DNA of 64,000 bases from Geomesophilobacter sediminis (lineage in GTDB: Bacteria > Desulfobacterota > Desulfuromonadia > Geobacterales > Geobacteraceae): assembly GCF_016458275.1 (NCBI RefSeq), contig NZ_JAEMHM010000005.1:124001-188000 (forward strand). The letters are read 5' to 3'. Each line of letters starts with the position of its first letter. The first letter of the stretch is position 1. The position numbers and the translations under genes were made by a program. Below, one piece after another: positions 36,693 through 44,428 of this stretch. The notes under the pieces were generated by a model. The model saw nothing but the letters and a program-made list of their open reading frames with translations. It had not been told where the DNA came from and did not search any database.

Positions 36693-36959
36693 CTAGTTTA
36701 TGGAGGTGGAGGCTCCTTTTATTCGATTTGCTCCAGAAGAGTAACTGAGCACGTAAGCCCCCTTGATGATAACTTTGCCTTCACAAGTAAGAGTTATGGA
36801 CGCCTTTCCACACTGCAAAACAATTTCTTCTTCGGCATGGAAGATTACTCGCTTTCCGTCTACCCGAACCTCATCCAGACATTGCGTCTCCGTCTGGCCA
36901 GACAGAGGCTCCCGTGAAGCATTTTCAAAAGGTATGGACGGGCCAACTCGATCTTTCAT
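36693..36959 (-). CDS. Small VgrG-tail-like protein (DUF3540/DUF6484 C-terminal type)
   Basis: The 88-residue protein ends with a short beta-repeat domain (VRVDGKRVIFHAEEEIVLQC, then KASITLTCEGKVIIKG). This resembles the C-terminal beta-prism of VgrG and of DUF3540 or DUF6484 proteins. It could extend the spike tip. GGAGGTG lies 6 nt before the ATG at 36959. It lies 19 nt downstream of vgrG. Confidence 0.65.
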   Translation of the reverse strand: MKDRVGPSIPFENASREPLSGQTETQCLDEVRVDGKRVIFHAEEEIVLQCGKASITLTCEGKVIIKGAYVLSYSSGANRIKGASTSIN

Positions 36960-36978
36960 GGCAGCACCTCCGAAACCC

Positions 36979-39051
36979 TCAGTTTTTGAATATCTTTTTA
37001 GCCTTGAGGGTGATACTGCTTTCATCGATTACGATAGTTGAAGAGCCGACTTTCAACGTGATCTTGGAGGCTTCGATGACATATTCGTTCGTTTTGGCAG
37101 AGTATCGTCCGCTAACTGCCTCTGAGCAGTCACCTCCAACCGTTGTTGTTTTCCCGCCGGCGACTTTTTCGGTCATCGTGGTTCCGACAAAGACCGCTTT
37201 CGCCAAGCCGACCTCTTCCGTCTTTGCACACGCCACCGTTTCGTTCATTTCCCCACCGACAGTCACCTGATAGAGGCCACCGATAGTCAATTCCTTGGCT
37301 GCGCCCACCGTCTCCGAGGAGTTGACCGTGACGTGCTCGTTCTTGCTGGCGCCAACACCAAGGTGCATATTGGCGCCGATACTCTCCGTGTGATCAACCC
37401 CCACGTGGATCGTTTTATTGACTCCTATAGTTTCCGTCTGATTCTTATTCACTCTTTTTGCACGATCATTTCCCACTGAAACTGTCTCGTCGTGACTGAC
37501 ATCCTCCTTCTTGTCGTGTTTCACATGGATGTTCCAATCGCGCTCGCTTTGGAGGTAGATCTCTTCGCGCCCCTTGCTGTCGTCGAAGCGGAGCTCATGG
37601 AAGTTGTCCCGACCCCCGTTGGGATAGCTGCGGGTGCGGATGCCGCTTTGGCACCTTTTGGCGGGGAGCGGATAGAGCGCCGGAGAAAGGGCGTTGTTGA
37701 CGCTGCCGATGACGATGGGCCAGTCGGGATCGCCGTTGATAAAGGCGACCAGAACCTCATCACCTACCCGCGGGATGGCGATCACCCCCCAGCTCTGGCC
37801 GCTCCAGGGCTGCGCGATGCGCAACCAGCAAGAGCTTTTTTCATCCTTTTTACCCTCGCGGTCCCAATGAAATTGCACCTTCACCCGCCCGTACTCGTCG
37901 GTGTAGATCTCCTCGCCGGGAGGACCGACTACAACGGCGCTTTGAATGCCTGCCACAGTCGGTTTTGCGATTATCCTTTCCGGCCGCAACGGTTTTGTCG
38001 CTGAAATTGCAAGAAACTCGTTACGATAGGAAGAATCACCGCCGATACCAGAGTTTTCGCCGAGTACATGGTTTTGACCCCCTCGGTGAACTACCTCGAC
38101 CAAGACATAATCGGTGTTGAGAGCGTCTTGATCATGATCTTTAAGGATGAATGAGAACCCGGCAGTGAACCGCTTACAATTGCTATGGCCTTCCGCGAAA
38201 TCTGAGAGGGTATTTCTCTCCTCAAGTCGAATCTTGGCATACCGCTTCCCTTCTTCTGGAATTCGGTAACTGCCAGGATAGTGATAGATCTCAACCTCAC
38301 CTTCCTGAGTCTTCATCTGAGTTGTCATATCAAGTGAAGGACGTTTGAAATTGTAATTACGCAGGGTCACCTTGCCAGGCGCAAGTCGTTGAGCACTTTT
38401 AAAAACTGAAACAACTGCATTTTCAGAAACCAAGCCAGCATCGTTATGACATGCGAGGCACGGATCTCCTTGGATATGTTTATATGCAGTAGGATCATCT
38501 GCAACAACTAGAACATGACCATCAGCGGCATGTTCAAAGAAGTAAAATATTCCCTCGCTCTCCAGAAGCCTTGCTATAAAATGCCAATCGCTTTCTCCGT
38601 ACTGGACAACATACCTTCCCTTTTCATACTCATGGACGAGCCTGAACTCGTACGAGTCAGCAGGCATCAACTTCCCCAACAAGTCATGAGTAATTTCGAC
38701 AACAGATTGTTCCTGAAAAATGCGGAAGTTCATGTTTTGAGAAAGAGTCCAAGCAGTTGGTACTAGATGTGCTTCATAGAGGTAAAAGTGTCCATTCCGC
38801 CCCGCGATGCGGAGTTCGTTGACGACTCCATGAAAGTAGCGCACATCGAAATCTCCGCACAATTTCAGAACAGCCGGGTTGCCCATCAATTCCGACAACA
38901 CCAGCGGATCTTCCGAAACAAGGGAAACTTCGACCGAAAAGCAAGTTGAGATTGCCTCTCTTGCCGTAAACGCTTGGACCGACACTGCGGCATCAGCACC
39001 GATGAAGGAAAATGTAAATTTTCGATGGACTGGTTCCACGTCGAAATTCAT
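36979..39051 (-). CDS. vgrG: Type VI secretion spike protein VgrG
   Basis: The 690-residue protein has the gp27-like part (about 1-390; FFEHAADGHVLVVADD), then the gp5 OB-fold (DEYGRVKVQFHWDREGKKDE, SCWLRIAQPWSGQSWGVIAI, PRVGDEVLVAFINGDPDWP). The C-terminal beta-helix has short repeats (TESIG, ETVGV, EHVTVN). It lacks an extra toxin domain, so effectors must bind separately. AGGAG lies 7 nt before the ATG at 39051. Upstream lies the peptidase effector, downstream the adaptor genes, as in other effector-loading islands. Confidence 0.94.
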   Translation of the reverse strand: MNFDVEPVHRKFTFSFIGADAAVSVQAFTAREAISTCFSVEVSLVSEDPLVLSELMGNPAVLKLCGDFDVRYFHGVVNELRIAGRNGHFYLYEAHLVPTAWTLSQNMNFRIFQEQSVVEITHDLLGKLMPADSYEFRLVHEYEKGRYVVQYGESDWHFIARLLESEGIFYFFEHAADGHVLVVADDPTAYKHIQGDPCLACHNDAGLVSENAVVSVFKSAQRLAPGKVTLRNYNFKRPSLDMTTQMKTQEGEVEIYHYPGSYRIPEEGKRYAKIRLEERNTLSDFAEGHSNCKRFTAGFSFILKDHDQDALNTDYVLVEVVHRGGQNHVLGENSGIGGDSSYRNEFLAISATKPLRPERIIAKPTVAGIQSAVVVGPPGEEIYTDEYGRVKVQFHWDREGKKDEKSSCWLRIAQPWSGQSWGVIAIPRVGDEVLVAFINGDPDWPIVIGSVNNALSPALYPLPAKRCQSGIRTRSYPNGGRDNFHELRFDDSKGREEIYLQSERDWNIHVKHDKKEDVSHDETVSVGNDRAKRVNKNQTETIGVNKTIHVGVDHTESIGANMHLGVGASKNEHVTVNSSETVGAAKELTIGGLYQVTVGGEMNETVACAKTEEVGLAKAVFVGTTMTEKVAGGKTTTVGGDCSEAVSGRYSAKTNEYVIEASKITLKVGSSTIVIDESSITLKAKKIFKN

Positions 39052-39060
39052 CACCCACTC

Positions 39061-39741
39061 CTATCGTTGCCACCGCACATGAATGTCTGTTTGCATAAGG
39101 ATTGGTTGTGTGGGGTCTGATTCCAATCTCCATCGTTTGATAGCTTCGGGGTTACGGGTGGGGATTACGATCTGAGTAATGGTCCTGGCTCCCCGTTCCC
39201 ATCTGGTGGTAAGCGACAGAGGATCATCATCAGCGTTATCTCGATTCTTACCTACAAACTTCCAGAACCTCACCTCTTTGAATGCTAAGCCACCCCAAGG
39301 GTCTCTAACTGTCTTGTCACCTTTACTGATTGCACCGGCATACCCCCCCCTAGATGTCGACATGGCCCGTGCATACATACCATCTTCCCTCATGAACGAA
39401 GTTTTGCCCGACTTAGAACTTAGGAAAAAATACCCCCCCCTTGGCTTCTCGTCTCCAGGATAAACAGTTATTACATGACCGTGTACTCTCTCTTTAGCTC
39501 CGCCCACTACCAACGTTCCTCTATTTGCTAAGGCACTGAGTTCAGAAAGTGAAACCTCTTCCCAATCAGGACTTGATGAAATCATCTCTACGAGATCATT
39601 CGCAACAAGATATGGCTGGTCTGGGTTGTATTGTTTAATAACATACCATACTGCATGGCTGCACGACTTTGGATAAAGTACAAAAGCTTCATCACTAGCA
39701 AGTTTCAGTTTTTCAAGTTTATTTCTATCGTCTTCTGCCAT
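39061..39741 (-). CDS. Candidate type VI cysteine-peptidase/amidase effector
   Basis: The 226-residue protein looks like an NlpC/P60-type or related peptidoglycan hydrolase: a Cys after a small helix (SCSHAVWYVIKQY, Cys27), a LVANDLVEMI motif, and the His strand GHVITVYPGDE (His89). A later GMYARAMSTSRGGYAG motif is seen in other type VI amidases. It would cut cell-wall peptides after delivery by VgrG or Hcp. Its start overlaps the end of the putative immunity gene by 17 nt. It is AT-rich relative to the core genes. The family assignment is by eye. Confidence 0.68.
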   Translation of the reverse strand: MAEDDRNKLEKLKLASDEAFVLYPKSCSHAVWYVIKQYNPDQPYLVANDLVEMISSSPDWEEVSLSELSALANRGTLVVGGAKERVHGHVITVYPGDEKPRGGYFFLSSKSGKTSFMREDGMYARAMSTSRGGYAGAISKGDKTVRDPWGGLAFKEVRFWKFVGKNRDNADDDPLSLTTRWERGARTITQIVIPTRNPEAIKRWRLESDPTQPILMQTDIHVRWQR

Positions 39742-40270
39742 GAATCACCTCACCCTTCTTCATCTCATATTGCTGTGTAATACTGTTCCAAAATATTGGA
39801 GGATAAAAATAATCTCCATCGACTGCTGGGTTAGTCACATCGATACGTATTTCTTTGGGCATGCCGTTTTCCCATTTGCCAAAAAAAACTTCTGGTTCAG
39901 TCACATCGTCTCTTGGGTAAATCTCCGGCAAACGTCCTATAACTTTAAAATTATCAGTCACAATTACAGGAAGTGGAAAGTTTTCCCATCTTTGAGTACG
40001 TCCGGCGGCAGAAAATGATAGATAGTATTCATCAACCCAGATTGAGACAATTGACAACTTAGTTTCTACATTATTCTGATCTTTAACATCACATTTCTTT
40101 GTGTAATTAATATATTTTTGGAACTCAGATGGCAGACGATTGGCCTGTGAGATTTCGATCGGATAGCACTGTTTTTCAGAAATAATGACAAAATCAGACT
40201 TCGCATCAACGCGATTTACCCAAAAAAGAAGGCATCCAATAGCTATCAGTAAACAAGGTAGTTTATTCAT
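39725..40270 (-). CDS. Exported immunity protein candidate for the peptidase effector
   Basis: The 181-residue protein has a signal peptide (about 1-23; LLIAIGCLLFW), so it acts in the periplasm, where a peptidoglycan-cutting effector would act. I do not recognise its family. Its start lies 77 nt after the Hcp stop, and it overlaps the effector by 17 nt, so the pair should be made in fixed ratio. The strong AT-bias matches the effector. Two cysteines in the mature part may form a disulfide. Confidence 0.62.
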   Translation of the reverse strand: MNKLPCLLIAIGCLLFWVNRVDAKSDFVIISEKQCYPIEISQANRLPSEFQKYINYTKKCDVKDQNNVETKLSIVSIWVDEYYLSFSAAGRTQRWENFPLPVIVTDNFKVIGRLPEIYPRDDVTEPEVFFGKWENGMPKEIRIDVTNPAVDGDYFYPPIFWNSITQQYEMKKGEVIHGRRR

Positions 40271-40347
40271 AGCTGCCTCACTTAATAGATGGTAATCTCA
40301 AGCATGCCCTCCCCCTCCCACGGAGGAGGGCACCACACCTGGCAACC

Positions 40348-40833
40348 TTACTTCGGCGCCGCCCAGGAGTCCTCGGCCTCTATGCCGTTGGGCTCCCAGG
40401 TCCACTTGATCTTCTTATAGGTGAACGATACCTGTTCCATGTGACGGTACGGCTCGTTCGCCGCTACCAGCGTCACCGGCATCGAAGGCTTGATGTTGAC
40501 GACGATGGCATCCTCCAAAACATGGGTGAAATAGTGTTCTTCGGTCCCCTGCTTCGTGATCCGATACCACTTGAGGGTGACGTTCTTCAGATGCTCTCCG
40601 GTGCAAAGTGCCTGGTAGAGCTTCGGCGAACTCTTGTCGTACTCCTTGGTTACGCTGAGCGGGCCGTGCACCCGCTTCCCCGTCGCCAGCCCGTCGGTAG
40701 GGCTGCGGGGAATGCTGATGTCGTGCTCCATCGCGTAAACGAGGATCGTCCCTTCACGCCCCTGCATGTCACAGGATCCCTCGATCTTTCCCTGCTTCTC
40801 GCCTTGAATGGTTAAATGTGCCGGCATTGCCAT
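40348..40833 (-). CDS. hcp: Type VI secretion tube protein Hcp
   Basis: The 161-residue protein starts MPAHLTIQGEKQGKIEGSC, with a later HDISIPRSPTDG and the typical end YKKIKWTWEPNG. It builds the inner tube of the injection machine and can carry effectors in its lumen. AGGGGAGG lies before the ATG. After its stop, at about 40297-40322, a GCCCTCC/GGAGGGC stem could lower read-through to the effector module. Confidence 0.94.
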   Translation of the reverse strand: MAMPAHLTIQGEKQGKIEGSCDMQGREGTILVYAMEHDISIPRSPTDGLATGKRVHGPLSVTKEYDKSSPKLYQALCTGEHLKNVTLKWYRITKQGTEEHYFTHVLEDAIVVNIKPSMPVTLVAANEPYRHMEQVSFTYKKIKWTWEPNGIEAEDSWAAPK

Positions 40834-40886
40834 GACGTATCCTCCCCTGAACGGTTAGTAGTGTTCGCCTTGCGGCAGCGTTTCGT

Positions 40887-42371
40887 TTATTCCTTCTCCA
40901 GTTTCCCCACCAGCGAGAGCGTGAAGTAGGCACCCATGTATTTGAAATGCGGGGTGACCTTCAGGCCCACGCGGTACCACCCCGGCTCGCCGGGGACCTC
41001 GCTCACCGCAACCTCGGCCTGGCGCAGCGGGCGCCGGCTGCGTACGCCGGGCATCGGGTTGTCCATGTCCGAGACGTACTGGCGGATCCAGAGGTTCAGC
41101 TCGTTCTCCAGGTCGCCGCGCTCCTTCCAGCTCCCGATGTGTTCGCGCTGGATCACCTTCAGGTAGTGGGCGAGCCGGCTCACGATGAAGACGTAGGGAA
41201 GCTGCAGCCCGAGCTTGTGGTTCAGCTCCGCCTCCTTCCCCTCCTTGCTGGTGCCGAAGTACTTCGGCTTTTGTACCGAGTTCGCGGAAAAGAAGGCGGC
41301 GTTGTCGCTCCCCTTGCGCATGGTGAGGGCGATGAAGCCTTCCTCGGCGAGCTCGAATTCCCGGCGTTCCGAGATGAGGACCTCGGTCGGGATCTTGGTC
41401 TGCAGCGCCCCCAGGGCCTCGTACTGGTGCAGCGGGAGGTCGTGCACCGCTCCGCCTCCCTGCGGGCCGATGATGTTGGCGCACCAGCGGAAGTTGGCAA
41501 AACTCTCGCTGAGCCGGGTGGCGAAGGCAAACGCGGCGTTGCCCCAGCAGTAACGCTGGTGGCTGTCGGTGACCGCCTCCTCGTAGTCGAAGGCCCGCAC
41601 CGGATCGGTCGCCGCACCAAAGGGGAGGCGCAGCAGAAACCGCGGCAGGGCAAGACCTACGTAGCGGGCATCTTCGGTCTCCCGGAACGCCTGCCACTTC
41701 GCGTACTGCGGCCCCTCCAAAATAGAGGCGACATCCTTGAGATTGGGAAGGGTGGTGAAGTCGTCGCAGCCAAAAAACTGCGGCGCAACTCCGGCGAGAA
41801 ACGGCGCGTGCGCCATCGCGGCGACCGCAGCCATGTTTTGCAAAAGCTTCACATCCTGGGGGCCGGGACCGAATTCGAAGTTGCCGACGATCGCCCCGAA
41901 CGGCTTGCCGCCAAACTGCCCGTACTCGGCGGAATATACCGTCTGGTACAGGGCCGTCTTCATGACCTCCGGGGCATCTTCGAAATCGTCCTGCAGCTCC
42001 TCTTTGGTCACGTTGAGCAGCTCGATCCGGTTGTTTTCGCGAAAATCGGTCCGGTCCACGAGAAAGGCGAGCGAGCGCCAGGCGGACTCCAGCTTCTGGA
42101 AGGCCTCGTGATGCAGGATCTCGTCGAGCTGCTCCGAGAGCTTGCGGTCGATCTCGGCAATCGCGCAGTCCAGGACCGCCTTCGACGGTTTCACCTCTTC
42201 CCGTCCCGGCTCGAGCATCAGCGTCACCAGGGCCTCCACGCCGCGCTTGGTGACCGCATAAGCCTCGTGCTCCGGCTCGACGCGGGTGGTCCGCAGAATA
42301 TGTTCCAGGAGTGAGCTCTTCTCATCGAGGCAGGTAACCTCAACCGTTTTCATCCCGTTGTTGGAACTCAT
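40887..42371 (-). CDS. tssC: Type VI secretion sheath protein TssC
   Basis: The 494-residue protein is the large sheath subunit, with the typical AWRSLAFLVDRTDF, FGAIVGNFEFG and FRWCANIIGPQGGGAVHDLP motifs and the end FTLSLVGKLEKE. It pairs with TssB to form the contractile sheath. The ATG at 42371 follows GAGGAGG by 5 nt. It begins 10 nt after the tssB stop. The open frame extends 20 codons upstream into tssB. Confidence 0.95.
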   Translation of the reverse strand: MSSNNGMKTVEVTCLDEKSSLLEHILRTTRVEPEHEAYAVTKRGVEALVTLMLEPGREEVKPSKAVLDCAIAEIDRKLSEQLDEILHHEAFQKLESAWRSLAFLVDRTDFRENNRIELLNVTKEELQDDFEDAPEVMKTALYQTVYSAEYGQFGGKPFGAIVGNFEFGPGPQDVKLLQNMAAVAAMAHAPFLAGVAPQFFGCDDFTTLPNLKDVASILEGPQYAKWQAFRETEDARYVGLALPRFLLRLPFGAATDPVRAFDYEEAVTDSHQRYCWGNAAFAFATRLSESFANFRWCANIIGPQGGGAVHDLPLHQYEALGALQTKIPTEVLISERREFELAEEGFIALTMRKGSDNAAFFSANSVQKPKYFGTSKEGKEAELNHKLGLQLPYVFIVSRLAHYLKVIQREHIGSWKERGDLENELNLWIRQYVSDMDNPMPGVRSRRPLRQAEVAVSEVPGEPGWYRVGLKVTPHFKYMGAYFTLSLVGKLEKE

Positions 42372-42381
42372 AGCGGCCTCC

Positions 42382-42867
42382 TCAATCTTTCCCGGTGATC
42401 TCGGCCAGCAGCTTGGGCCGCAGAGTGTCATTGGAGAGAAGCTCCTGAAGGGTGCGCCGGAAGTCGGGGAGGTTCGCGAGCGGTCCTTTCAGGGCACGCA
42501 AGGCCTCACGCAGCTCAAGGAGCCGCTTCAACTGCGGCACCTGCTCGACAACGGCCTCCGGTGCGAAGTCGGAGAGGGCCGCGAACTGCAAGGCCACCTC
42601 GAGCTCGTCGTCCGCCTTGTCGCAAAGCCGGTTAGGCACGCAAAACTGCAGGGAGATCTCGTGGATCCGCATCGCCTCGTTAAAGTTGTCCTTGTTAACG
42701 GCGACCGGCTCCCGCCGCTCCAACGGCCGCGGATCCGGGGAACCGGAAAAATCTCCCACGACGAGGAGCTTCATCGGCAGCTCTACCTCCTCGCGGCCAT
42801 CACCTTCGGCCGGCCGGTAAACGATGTTGACTCTTTCCTTCGGTGCAACTGATCCGTCCTTGCCCAT
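42382..42867 (-). CDS. tssB: Type VI secretion sheath protein TssB
   Basis: The 161-residue protein is the small sheath subunit (RVNIVYRPAEGD, LPMKLLVVGDFSG, NFNEAMRIHEISLQF). The spacing to tssC is only 10 nt. ATAGGAGG lies 6 nt before the ATG. It would be a target of the ClpV ATPase, which is not encoded in this window. Confidence 0.95.
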   Translation of the reverse strand: MGKDGSVAPKERVNIVYRPAEGDGREEVELPMKLLVVGDFSGSPDPRPLERREPVAVNKDNFNEAMRIHEISLQFCVPNRLCDKADDELEVALQFAALSDFAPEAVVEQVPQLKRLLELREALRALKGPLANLPDFRRTLQELLSNDTLRPKLLAEITGKD

Positions 42868-42889
42868 GGTCCCCTCCTATCCTCGTTGG

Positions 42890-44395
42890 TTAGCTGCGTT
42901 CTCCTTCCTTTGCCAGCCGGATCATCTCCGTTGCATCCAGCCGCGCGATCCGGTGCAACACCTCCCGCGCCTGCTCCGGGAATGGCGGATCCTCCAGCAT
43001 CGAAAACCCGCGCCAGGCAAGCTTCAAAACCGATAGTGCCAGCTCCGGCTCGTAGGTCTCCAGCCGGTACCGCTGTATGTCCCGAACCGCCTGCTCCAAG
43101 TGCGGCAGGGCGAGCCGGGTCCGGCCGGTCTCCACCAGCACCTGCGACAGCGCCACCCGCCACTGCAGCCGATCGCGCTGGGAGCTGCAACACTCCAGCT
43201 GGCGCTGCAGTCCCTCGATCGCTTCGATCAACTTCCCCTCAGCAATGAGAGACACCGACTGCTGCGTCTGCTGGGTGATTGAATCCACCTCGGCACCAAG
43301 CAGTGCAACCGGCGCGACGGGGGAAGGGGCCGGTGCAACGTCATTTCCCAGCCACTGCCGGGTGGCAGGATCGGCGAACGGAGTGCCGTCGAAGAAGGCG
43401 AGCGCCTCGACTCCGGGAAGCCGCTGGAGCAGAAAGGAGCTCTCCTGGGCGACGACTGTCGCGGCGTCAGAAGCACCGAGCCCCGCCAGGGCTTCGGCTG
43501 CCAGACGGTTCAGGTCGAGCCAGAAGATGTGCTGGTCGAGCAGGCTTTCAATGGCGTCCAGGTAACAGGCCAGGTCGGCGCTCTTGCCTAAATCTGCCAG
43601 TCGGGAGGAAGCAGCGGACGGAGGTGGAGCGAGGCGGGTTTTCGCCCCTTCCGCAGGGGGCAACGTGGTGACCGACAGCCAGGCGGCTTGCCGTGACAAC
43701 CGGTAAGCGAGCGGGGCAGCGGGGTTACCTCGGCGCAGGGCGGCCGCTGCCTCCCGGAGCCGGGGCAAGACATCGGCGATGGGATCAGTGGCGGGTGGGT
43801 TTAGAACTAGCGGCTCCGCCTCGGCATCGCGATCCGACCGATCCGACCGATCCGACTGATCCGACTGATCTGGTACGGCAGCTCGCTCCAGGAACTCCCG
43901 CAGCGGCCGCAGCGGGGTTGCCTCCGGCACGTGCTCGACCATAAGCCGCTCCAGGCGGCTCAGCCCCTCTTCCAGCTCGGCGAGCTGCGCTGCGGTTACC
44001 GCTGCATTCAGCTCCGGCAGGTGAACATCGCACTTCTCCAGCCACCACTCCACCGCCCGGACCCGCCCCCGCATCCGCTGGGGGAACAGCGCCGCTCCAT
44101 GGTATTGGAGGAGATCCGCGTATACGTTCAAGGCGACCGCCAGCCCCTCCACCCCGCGGCTCTGCATGAGCCCCACCGCCAGGTAACTTGCCACCAGCAG
44201 GTCCTTTGAATGGCAGGAGAGGATCTCGGCGGCGTAGCTTGCCACCTTTTCCCACTCCACCGACCCCGCCAAGGACGGGAGCGAGGACTTGTCGACCTCC
44301 GCCTGTAACTGGTCGAACAGCGGATGGTAGCGGACGTCGTCCCCCGACGGCCGACCGGCCGAAATGCCTTCCCTACCAAGTGCCGAGAAGTCCAT
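42890..44395 (-). CDS. tssA: Type VI secretion protein TssA
   Basis: The 501-residue protein has the ImpA N-terminal domain (HPLFDQLQAEVDK, SLAGSVEWEKVASYAAEIL) and the C-terminal VasJ-like part with its ALSQVLVETGR motif. It organises baseplate and sheath growth. At about 43832-43870 a 9-nt repeat encodes the run DQSDQSDRSDRSDRD in the flexible linker, which may vary in length between strains. The ATG at 44395 follows GGTGGAGG by 5 nt. Confidence 0.9.
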   Translation of the reverse strand: MDFSALGREGISAGRPSGDDVRYHPLFDQLQAEVDKSSLPSLAGSVEWEKVASYAAEILSCHSKDLLVASYLAVGLMQSRGVEGLAVALNVYADLLQYHGAALFPQRMRGRVRAVEWWLEKCDVHLPELNAAVTAAQLAELEEGLSRLERLMVEHVPEATPLRPLREFLERAAVPDQSDQSDRSDRSDRDAEAEPLVLNPPATDPIADVLPRLREAAAALRRGNPAAPLAYRLSRQAAWLSVTTLPPAEGAKTRLAPPPSAASSRLADLGKSADLACYLDAIESLLDQHIFWLDLNRLAAEALAGLGASDAATVVAQESSFLLQRLPGVEALAFFDGTPFADPATRQWLGNDVAPAPSPVAPVALLGAEVDSITQQTQQSVSLIAEGKLIEAIEGLQRQLECCSSQRDRLQWRVALSQVLVETGRTRLALPHLEQAVRDIQRYRLETYEPELALSVLKLAWRGFSMLEDPPFPEQAREVLHRIARLDATEMIRLAKEGERS

Positions 44396-44428
44396 GAATA
44401 CCTCCACCTAACCAACACCTGTCAGGAG

